DNA of 64,000 nt from a virus, in the IMG/VR virus record IMGVR_UViG_3300022562_001344, positions 1 to 64,000 of that record. One strand, given 5' to 3'. Both the position numbers and the translations under genes were made by a program. The notes below the pieces were generated by a model, which searched no databases, had not been told where the DNA came from, and saw only the letters and a program-made list of their open reading frames with translations. Of the stretch, positions 58,864 through 64,000 are shown in pieces. Position 1 is the stretch's first letter. Every line of letters begins with the position of its first letter.

Positions 58864-58963
58864 ACAACGAACGCCACCGATACCCTAGCGGTTAGCGGTC
58901 AGACCATCCTTCAGCATTCAGCAATAAGCGATGAGGTCTGAGGCGTCAGCACTCACTAAAGCC

Positions 58964-58981
58964 GGTCCGCCCGTGCGGACC
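58964..58981 (-). terminator. candidate terminator of the minus-strand zinc gene
   Basis: GGTCCG-CCCGTG-CGGACC, 14 bases beyond the stop of the minus-strand gene at 58996. Only a short T-rich stretch follows on that strand. Confidence 0.4.
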
Positions 58982-58995
58982 CTCCTGTCCCCACT

Positions 58996-59214
58996 TTAAT
59001 CCCCCGGGTCAGCAAGTCCGAGGTTGGCCGTGAAGCAACGGAGGTGATATGCCGCCCTCCCGCGTCCCTCCGGGTCCCCCGCGTACGGAAGTATGACTCC
59101 CCGGTCCCCGGGTCCGAACTCCGTCCCGCATTCCGTGCACGGCCAATCCGGCGTCTTTCCTCGCTCGCAGCTTTCATTTACCGGTGCCCCCCATGGCTGT
59201 CCGAACCATTGCAT
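58996..59214 (-). CDS. small zinc-binding-type protein on the minus strand, 72 aa
   Basis: PCTECGTEFGPGDRG and later HLRCFT give a CxxC...HxxC zinc site. ATG 59214 is supported by GTAAGAT six bases upstream. Divergent from the gene at 59246, with only 31 bases between, each having its own promoter box. Confidence 0.6.
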   Translation of the reverse strand: MQWFGQPWGAPVNESCERGKTPDWPCTECGTEFGPGDRGVILPYAGDPEGRGRAAYHLRCFTANLGLADPGD

Positions 59215-59220
59215 GCCGGG

Positions 59221-59226
59221 ATCTTA
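59221..59226 (-). promoter_or_regulatory. GTAAGAT leaderless-type promoter (minus strand)
   Basis: Minus strand G-TAAGAT, then six bases, then ATG 59214. Confidence 0.55.
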
Positions 59227-59234
59227 CTCTGATG

Positions 59235-59240
59235 TATCCT
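59235..59240 (+). promoter_or_regulatory. GTATCCT leaderless-type promoter
   Basis: G-TATCCT, then CGATC, then ATG 59246. Confidence 0.6.
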
Positions 59241-59245
59241 CGATC

Positions 59246-59521
59246 ATGTCGGACTCGATCAAAGCCCTGAAAAGCGTCCTGCACTGGGCCGAGTTCGGGG
59301 AGCACGTCTCTGCGCGCCTCTCGAGCGTCCGCTTCATTCATGAAAGGGACGAGCAGACCCTCGACCGGGTCGTGAAGCAGGCCATGAAGATCATCTGCCC
59401 CCAGTGTCGTGGTGACGGACAGTCCTTTTTCTCCGATAACTCATGTAGCGAGTGTCATGGGACCGGCGAGAGGGCTTATGATCCGAACCTGAAGCCTGTC
59501 GGGGAGATCATGGAGTCTTGA
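59246..59521 (+). CDS. DnaJ-type zinc-finger protein, 91 aa
   Basis: A helical first half, then CPQCRGDGQ and CSECHGTGE: two CxxCxGxG units as in DnaJ. Phage proteins with this domain without a J-domain are known, of unclear role. Promoter box exactly five bases upstream of the ATG. Confidence 0.65.
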   Translation: MSDSIKALKSVLHWAEFGEHVSARLSSVRFIHERDEQTLDRVVKQAMKIICPQCRGDGQSFFSDNSCSECHGTGERAYDPNLKPVGEIMES

Positions 59522-59523
59522 GC

Positions 59524-59838
59524 GTGAGCTCGAAAGAACTTACCCGGTGGCTCCGTTCCTGGGTCAAGGGGTACGGGCACACCTTCTGTCCCGCGAACTT
59601 CGGCATCTCCGCGGCCGTATGTCCTCGGTGTGGCCTCGTCGTCACCGCGCGCGGTAGGATCTTTTCCGATTCTAACGTTTGGCTTGTCAGGACCTGGGGG
59701 AGTCGTCTGGACCGCCTGATGGAGCGGGATCTCCCGGTCCCTCCCGGGTATCCGCCTCCCCATCTTCTCAGGCTGGCTGTCCTCAGCGTTTTACCGAAAT
59801 GCGGAATTCCGATAGTTCTCTCCGTGATGGGTGCGTAG
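59524..59838 (+). CDS. hypothetical protein with CxxC, 104 aa
   Basis: GTG 59524 is taken as start; TTG 59518, two codons earlier, is the alternative and overlaps the previous stop. Contains FCPANF and CPRCGLVV, then a hydrophobic C-terminus (LLRLAVLSVLPKCGIP) that could be a membrane segment. Function unknown. Confidence 0.5.
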   Translation: MSSKELTRWLRSWVKGYGHTFCPANFGISAAVCPRCGLVVTARGRIFSDSNVWLVRTWGSRLDRLMERDLPVPPGYPPPHLLRLAVLSVLPKCGIPIVLSVMGA

Positions 59839-59841
59839 AGT
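59836..59841 (+). promoter_or_regulatory. GTAGAGT leaderless-type promoter
   Basis: G-TAGAGT, then CGGTC, then ATG 59847. The TAG is the stop codon of the previous gene. Confidence 0.6.
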
Positions 59842-59846
59842 CGGTC

Positions 59847-60245
59847 ATGAGCAAGGACACCAAGAAAATCCCGGACCTTCTTCCGCCCGCCGAGCTCCTG
59901 CGTGACAGCCCGTCCTCGGAGTACCTGGATCTTCTTTTCGCTCAGATCGAGCACCTCGAGCGCAAGTCAAAGGGTCTTTTGTCTGGACGTGTCCGGACTT
60001 TCGGGAGGGAGGGGTTCGTTCGTTACCAGTTTCGGGCCACGATTCCGAAGATCAACGGGTTGGAGGTCATTCTGTTCGACCTCGATCGTGATCCGTCGCT
60101 CGCCTCCTGCAAAGAGGACTTGGATGAGATCAGGGCTCGCTTCCTGGACGCGGACGTCGTTCGTGCCCTGAGGAACATGTACTCGATCGCTCTCTCCACC
60201 CCGGACCCGTTCGACGAATACCCATCGAAGGCCTCGGAGGCCTAG
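59847..60245 (+). CDS. hypothetical protein, 132 aa
   Basis: Mixed helical protein; FRATIPKINGLEVILFD is a strand-turn-strand. ATG 59847 fixed by the promoter box. It converges on the minus-strand gene 60242-60508 and the two stops overlap by four bases. Confidence 0.6.
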   Translation: MSKDTKKIPDLLPPAELLRDSPSSEYLDLLFAQIEHLERKSKGLLSGRVRTFGREGFVRYQFRATIPKINGLEVILFDLDRDPSLASCKEDLDEIRARFLDADVVRALRNMYSIALSTPDPFDEYPSKASEA

Positions 60246-60508
60246 AATCGGACCTTCAGGGTCGCTATTGCTCCTCCGTCTGTCTTTTTGACCTCCAGGG
60301 ACTTGTCCCCGTCCCATCTCAGGACGAGCTTCGGGTCCGGGTGTCCGCTCACCGCCGTGTGCAGGTCCGCGACCCCCACGAACAGTGGGGACTTCAGCCC
60401 GAGTAGCCCTGATATATCCACTTCCGGGTGGTCAACCTTCTTCGCGATGGCTCCGGCTGCGTCGAGCGTCCTCTTGAGGTCTGTCTTCTTTAGTTCCTTC
60501 TCGGTCAT
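60242..60508 (-). CDS. hypothetical protein, 88 aa
   Basis: Charged N-terminus (KELKKTDLKRTLDAAG) and a strand-rich end. Divergent from the two-component genes; the 123-base gap between holds promoters for both. A TAGGCT box lies about 24 bases before the ATG. Confidence 0.6.
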   Translation of the reverse strand: MTEKELKKTDLKRTLDAAGAIAKKVDHPEVDISGLLGLKSPLFVGVADLHTAVSGHPDPKLVLRWDGDKSLEVKKTDGGAIATLKVRF

Positions 60509-60580
60509 GTCCTGGCTTCTGACAAACGTCCCAGCCTAGCCCTGGACCCGTTACGCTCTCTATCGCGATGGCTCCCCGAC

Positions 60581-60594
60581 AGCCTCCGGAGGCT
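60581..60594 (+). promoter_or_regulatory. 14-bp palindrome in the leader of the two-component operon
   Basis: AGCCTCC-GGAGGCT, inside a further TCCGGA repeat pair. TACGCT (60552-60557) would start transcription near 60564, so this lies in the leader of the REC protein gene at 60632. Confidence 0.45.
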
Positions 60595-60631
60595 TCCGGA
60601 TGCTCCTTGCTGCCCGGAGACGGTCCACGAC

Positions 60632-61579
60632 ATGCGGATCCTTATAGTAGAGGATAACCACCAGACCCGGCAGCTCCTGGTATACCTGCTGCAGGAAAGG
60701 TTCATGGAGGAGGCCAAGTTCCGTGAGGCCTCCGATCTAAAGACAGCCTTCCATTACCTGCGCATGTGGAAAGACGCCGACAGGAGAAGCCGCATCGAGG
60801 GAAAGGACGTGGACCCGATCTGCATCGTCCTTGACTTGTCCCTTCCGGATTCCGTCGGGCGAGAGACTTTCCTGAAGCTGTTCAAGGCTTTCCCCGATAT
60901 ACCTATCGTCGTCATGACGAACACGAACGACCGGTCCCTCGCCGAGGAGATGGTGGACATCGGTGCCCAGGATTACATCCTGAAGAATTTCACCGACGAG
61001 GAGGAGGTGTTCAGGCGCATATCCTTCGCCATAAGGCGACATCGCCGGTCCGTGTCCCTCCCCCCTCCCGACGCGGCCAGTATTCACAGGCTCGACTCGA
61101 CGAAGGCTGAGCTCCTTAGCGCGCATGAGAGCGGTGAGCACAGGGTTCTGGAGGCCAAGAGCACGGAGCTCCTCAGCGGCATCACCGAGCTCGTCAAGAA
61201 GACCTTCGTGAGCGTCCAGGAGGTCAACATAAAGCAGGAGAAGCTCTCTCTCTCCCAAGAGCACATGGGGAAGGAGATACAGACCTTGACGGACGAGGTC
61301 ACCGGGTCCGGGACCCGGCGCTCCATGCGGTCCGAGATAGAGATCACCAACAACGAAGTCAAGAACATTAAGTCGGACTTCGGTGAGTTGAAGGAGAGGA
61401 TCGACAGGGTCGAGGACAGAAGGGAAGAAGAGGTGAAACGCAAGGACTCGGCCTCGGTTCAGATCAAGACGCATCACATGGACAACCGGACGAAGATCAT
61501 CCTTGCGGCCCTAAGTCTCTTCGGTGCACTCGTCACGGCCTGGCTCGCTGCGAAATACGGGATTAGCGTGAAGCCATGA
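60632..61579 (+). CDS. response regulator REC domain with coiled coil and C-terminal membrane anchor
   Basis: 315 residues. Residues 1-125 form a REC domain: ILIVED (acid pair Glu7-Asp8), phosphorylation site Asp68 in VLDLSLPD, Thr96 in VVMTNTND and Lys118 in YILKNF. Residues 150-280 form a long coiled coil. The C-terminus (about 287-306, IILAALSLFGALVTAWLA) is a single membrane helix. It should receive phosphate from the kinase encoded next and act at the inner membrane. REC proteins anchored this way are rare. Start ATG 60632; its end overlaps the kinase start (ATGA). Confidence 0.85.
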   Translation: MRILIVEDNHQTRQLLVYLLQERFMEEAKFREASDLKTAFHYLRMWKDADRRSRIEGKDVDPICIVLDLSLPDSVGRETFLKLFKAFPDIPIVVMTNTNDRSLAEEMVDIGAQDYILKNFTDEEEVFRRISFAIRRHRRSVSLPPPDAASIHRLDSTKAELLSAHESGEHRVLEAKSTELLSGITELVKKTFVSVQEVNIKQEKLSLSQEHMGKEIQTLTDEVTGSGTRRSMRSEIEITNNEVKNIKSDFGELKERIDRVEDRREEEVKRKDSASVQIKTHHMDNRTKIILAALSLFGALVTAWLAAKYGISVKP

Positions 61580-62736
61580 CCTTCGTCGATATTCTTCTGG
61601 CCGTTTTCGCGGTTTTGCTGCTCGCGGCTTTCCTCTCTTGTTTGAAGCGTCCGAGGACCGTAGAGATTCCGTTCTTCGACGACAAGTTCTTCGGTAAATC
61701 CCCAGATCCGTTGTGCGTGATCAGGCGGGACGGGAGGCTTCTCCGGGTGAACCGGACCCTCTCTGAAGCCCTGGGGTATGACGCGGCCGAGCTTCTCTCG
61801 ACCTCGCTCTTCGACCTGGTTCATCCGGACGACCGGGAGCGCACGATTTCCGAGCTCAGGGAGCTGCGGGGCGAGTCTTCAATTGTCTCTTTCGAGAATC
61901 GGCTCGCCTGCAAGGACGGGTCCGTTCGCTATCTGTCTTGGCGGCTTTTCCTGTCCCTGGACGGGGATATCTACGGTGTGGCTCAAGACAAAACAGACCA
62001 GGTCCTTAGGGAGGAGAGCCTCCGTGAGCTCAATGATGACCTCGAGCAGCTTCTGTACATAGCGTCCCACGATCTCCGCGAGCCCCTCGTCGGGGCCGCC
62101 GGCTTCATCTCCCTCGTCACGACGAAATACTCTGATTCCCTCAAGCCGGAGGCCTCGGACTTCCTGAAAGAGGCCCTCGACGGTATCCGCCTCATGGAGA
62201 AGAAGATCGACGACCTCCTCCTGCTCTCAAGGGCCGGACGCATCGACACAGACGAGCACTTCCATATGGCCGGTGCCATCAGGGACGCGATGGCGTCCCT
62301 GAATGGCCGGCTTACGGACGTGGAGGTGGTCCTGGAGATGAACGAGGACGAGGACCAGGTCGTGGGAAGCCGGGTCATGGTCGGTCAGGTTATACAGAAT
62401 ATCCTCGGGAACGCCCTGAAGTATCGCTCGTCGGACAGATCCCTGAGGGTGGCTCTCAGGGTTGCTAGGGACGGACGGTTCGTGAAGGTGTCCATATCCG
62501 ACAATGGGATAGGGTTTGATCCGCACCAGGCAGAGCGTGTTTTTCAGGCCTTCCAGCGTCTTCATTCCTCGGACTCTCCGTACTCCGGGACGGGCATAGG
62601 TTTGGCTCTTTGCCGTAAGATAGTGACGAGGCACGGAGGGTCCATCTGGGCCGAGTCCGTGGAAGGCAGAGGTTCGACCTTCCATTTCACGCTTCCGGCA
62701 AGGAAAGATGGCGAAGACGGACATCCTGCTGATTGA
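61576..62736 (+). CDS. membrane sensor histidine kinase with PAS domain
   Basis: 386 residues. A membrane helix at 5-22, a PAS domain at 40-140 (LCVIRRDGRLLRVNRT, VHPDDRERT), then HisKA with SHDLREPLVG (His165, the phosphorylated residue) and HATPase: N box QNILGNALKYR, G1 DNGIGFD (309-315) and G2 GTGIGLAL (338-345). All kinase motifs are intact, so it is expected to be active. SHDLREP is typical of kinases paired with small REC proteins. Overlaps genes on both sides, so the three genes form an operon. Histidine kinases are very unusual in phages. Confidence 0.93.
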   Translation: MTFVDILLAVFAVLLLAAFLSCLKRPRTVEIPFFDDKFFGKSPDPLCVIRRDGRLLRVNRTLSEALGYDAAELLSTSLFDLVHPDDRERTISELRELRGESSIVSFENRLACKDGSVRYLSWRLFLSLDGDIYGVAQDKTDQVLREESLRELNDDLEQLLYIASHDLREPLVGAAGFISLVTTKYSDSLKPEASDFLKEALDGIRLMEKKIDDLLLLSRAGRIDTDEHFHMAGAIRDAMASLNGRLTDVEVVLEMNEDEDQVVGSRVMVGQVIQNILGNALKYRSSDRSLRVALRVARDGRFVKVSISDNGIGFDPHQAERVFQAFQRLHSSDSPYSGTGIGLALCRKIVTRHGGSIWAESVEGRGSTFHFTLPARKDGEDGHPAD

Positions 62737-63118
62737 GGACGTCGCGGCCGACGTGAAGCTCATCTCCATAGCCCTTCGGACCTCCGTCCCGGACTTGAAC
62801 CTGCGCGTCGCCCGTGACGGCGAGGCTGGGATGGCGGAGCTTCTCAAGAGGCGTCCCGGCCTTCTTCTGCTCGACCTGAACATTCCGAAGAGGAGCGGGC
62901 TCGAGGTTCTCGAGGACCTCAGGGCGGACTCGGTCCTCCATACCCTCCCGGTCATCATCCTTACGAACTCCACGTCTCCGAGGGACGTCGAGTCCGCCTA
63001 TCGTGCCCGCTGCAACGCGTATGTCCGGAAGCCGGTCGGGTTCGACAAGCTCATGGAGGCCGTAGAGTCTATCAAGCGGTTCTGGCTCGACCTTGCTGTC
63101 ATACCGGGGATTTCGTGA
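62708..63118 (+). CDS. single-domain response regulator (Rcp1/CheY-like)
   Basis: 136 residues of REC only: DILLIEDV (acid pair 10-11), Asp56 in LLLLDLNIP, Thr86 in IILTNS and Lys108 in YVRKPVG. LDLNIPKRSG and RKPVGF are typical of Rcp1-like regulators that pair with phytochrome-type kinases. It has no output domain and probably passes phosphate to or competes with another protein. Overlaps the kinase gene by 29 bases and the next gene by four. Confidence 0.9.
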   Translation: MAKTDILLIEDVAADVKLISIALRTSVPDLNLRVARDGEAGMAELLKRRPGLLLLDLNIPKRSGLEVLEDLRADSVLHTLPVIILTNSTSPRDVESAYRARCNAYVRKPVGFDKLMEAVESIKRFWLDLAVIPGIS

Positions 63119-63537
63119 AGCGTATCCGTGATCTAGTTCATCCCAGGGCCCTCCCTGGCTCGGATTACGAGGATATTCGAGACCTCATGCACTCCAGCCC
63201 CCCTGTGGACCCCGGCCGGACCTTGGCTGAGGATCGCGCCGGCGTCGCCTTGCCCGGGGACCCCGTTGAGGCGATCGACAACCCCTACGTCGGGAAGAAC
63301 CCGCAGGTCGTCCTTCGTTTGCTTCAGTCCGGCACGCTCTCCCCGGACCAGGAGGGCCTGGCCCGCGAGGCTATCTCCGTCTTCGAGAGCGTCTCTGGGG
63401 AGAACCTGACCGGCGGTATCGGGCGCGCTGTCCCGATACTGAAGAAGAGCGGAGACCAAGCTTCTGTCCGGGAGGTCGACGAGGACGTAACTCGAAACCC
63501 GGACTACGACCCGGAGCTGGCCGACCTTTTCCGCTAG
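63115..63537 (+). CDS. hypothetical protein with NPDYDPELADLFR tail, 140 aa
   Basis: GTG 63115 overlaps the REC gene stop. The body is mixed helical with LRLLQSGTLSPDQEGL. The last 13 residues are almost those of the gene at 23731. No further family. Being in the two-component operon, it could be its output or a clamp-linked protein; both are guesses. Confidence 0.6.
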   Translation: MKRIRDLVHPRALPGSDYEDIRDLMHSSPPVDPGRTLAEDRAGVALPGDPVEAIDNPYVGKNPQVVLRLLQSGTLSPDQEGLAREAISVFESVSGENLTGGIGRAVPILKKSGDQASVREVDEDVTRNPDYDPELADLFR

Positions 63538-63573
63538 GCGTAGGTTCTCGGACCCGGGACGTACCGAGCCCCG

Positions 63574-63798
63574 ATGAAGGCTCTCGTTCTTTTCCTGTCC
63601 CTCGCCGTGCAGCTTCACGGCGATAGCCGTGCGGCCGTCTTCCGTCGCTGCGTTTCTTGCACGAACCAGTGCTCTGTGGAGTATCGGCACGGACCGGACA
63701 GGGATGAGTGTCTGCGCCAGTGTTTCCGGGCAAAGGCCTCTGACTGCCGACAGAACGGGCATGGGCCCGGCCCCCATAAGACCTGTAGTTGTACCTGA
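63574..63798 (+). CDS. small secreted cysteine-rich peptide, 74 aa
   Basis: Signal-peptide-like start (MKALVLFLSLAVQLHGDS), then eight cysteines in pairs (CVSCTNQC, CLRQC, CRQN, CSC). Probably exported and disulphide-linked. A GTAGGTT box lies about 28 bases before the ATG. Function unknown. Confidence 0.6.
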   Translation: MKALVLFLSLAVQLHGDSRAAVFRRCVSCTNQCSVEYRHGPDRDECLRQCFRAKASDCRQNGHGPGPHKTCSCT

Positions 63799-63810
63799 AA
63801 GGACCGCCGT

Positions 63811-64000
63811 ATGGAAATGCTCCCTCACCGTCGAATCATCCTCCCGCTCGACGTCTCGACCCCGGTTGAGGCCATCGACCTCGCCTCTGACTTGCACGAG
63901 CACGTCGGGATGGTCAAGGTCGGCCTTCAGCTCTTCACCACGGCCGGTCCGTCCCTTCTCGAGCTCAGGGACGAGCTCGGTCTCAAAATGTTCCTGGACT
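63811..64000 (+). CDS. pyrF: orotidine 5'-phosphate decarboxylase (5' part; cut by window end)
   Basis: 63 residues visible: ILPLDVSTPVEAIDLA, GMVKVGLQLFTTAGPSLL and KMFLD match the N-terminal part of PyrF, with the first catalytic aspartate and lysine regions (LDVS, VKVG). It makes UMP from OMP. GAAAGGA precedes ATG 63811. PyrF in a phage is unusual; the rest, with the DxKxxD active site, lies outside the window. Confidence 0.8.
   Translation, partial: MEMLPHRRIILPLDVSTPVEAIDLASDLHEHVGMVKVGLQLFTTAGPSLLELRDELGLKMFLD

Larger units (their letters stand above)
58776..58995. other. non-coding gap with four hairpins and a 16S-3'-end-like sequence
   Basis: 220 bases without a convincing gene. Holds the 16S-like hairpin (58845-58863), the GATACC/CCTAGCGG element (58876-58891), a TCAGACC...GGTCTGA stem (58899-58941) and the GGTCCG-CCCGTG-CGGACC hairpin (58964-58981). 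It may carry a small structured RNA or terminators for both flanking transcripts. Confidence 0.5.

Noticed and set aside
1-64000. tRNA genes
   Set aside because: I looked for T-loop-like GTTCGANTC with matching arms; the hits lie inside genes (for example near 18128) without cloverleaf partners. A tRNAscan-SE run would settle this.
1-64000. CRISPR array
   Set aside because: No regularly spaced repeats were seen; the only tandem repeat (43560-43631) is in a coding region, and the Cas4-like nuclease is a phage recombination enzyme here.

Overview
The window is one dense, GC-rich (roughly 60-65 %) stretch of a large double-stranded DNA phage genome. It carries a terminase, portal, candidate prohead protease, candidate scaffold, HK97-type capsid protein, phage sigma-like factors and a near-complete replisome. 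I see no tRNA, rRNA gene, integrase or CRISPR array. Both ends cut through genes (thyX on the left, pyrF on the right). Three observations point towards an actinobacterial host, though this is inference: many genes start 5-8 bases downstream of a GTANNNT promoter element, as in leaderless transcripts; one non-coding gap holds a 19-base copy of what looks like an actinobacterial 16S rRNA 3' end; and the base composition is high in GC.

Layout. 1-4147 is mostly minus strand and concerns nucleotides: a two-domain ThyX, a PurZ-type succino-aminodeoxyadenylate synthase (the key enzyme for 2-aminoadenine 'Z' DNA) and unknown genes. 4148-4506 is a hairpin-rich gap. 4.6-9.3 kb holds a secreted lysozyme-like protein, a sigma-like factor with a DnaA-like C-terminus, and small genes. 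9.4-14.6 kb holds clamp-loader delta' and delta subunits and a B12-dependent ribonucleotide reductase. 14.6-17.1 kb holds an NAD-dependent DNA ligase split into two genes on opposite strands. 17.2-30.2 kb is a replication and recombination block: RecD2-like helicase, Mre11-like nuclease, Cas4/RecB-like nuclease, sliding clamp, half of a Rad50 ATPase, primase, DnaX, NusG-like protein, 5'-3' exonuclease and a two-HTH sigma-like regulator. 30.2-36.0 kb holds an Ig-like protein and unknown, probably virion, proteins. 36.0-51.3 kb is the packaging and head module: small-terminase candidate, large terminase, portal, several unknown proteins, candidate prohead protease, acidic scaffold candidate, a capsid-associated protein and the major capsid protein. 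51.4-54.8 kb is an accessory insert with an HNH endonuclease and a large, more A+T-rich HEAT-repeat protein. 54.8-60.5 kb is a run of very small genes, many with zinc-knuckle cysteines and their own promoters. 60.6-63.1 kb encodes a phage-borne two-component system: a membrane-anchored REC protein, a PAS histidine kinase and a single-domain REC protein. It is followed by a small unknown gene, a secreted cysteine-rich peptide and the start of pyrF.

How the parts fit. The phage brings its own bacterial-type clamp and clamp loader (DnaX, delta, delta'), primase, helicase, ligase and exonuclease, plus dedicated nucleotide supply (NrdJ, ThyX, PurZ, PyrF). The gene for a DNA polymerase is not in the window. 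Transcription seems to rely on many short promoters (GTANNNT) placed directly at start codons, with phage sigma-like and NusG-like factors that themselves have longer, structured leaders. The histidine kinase system is the most unusual element, followed by the PurZ gene, the divergently split ligase and the genome-wide leaderless promoter pattern.
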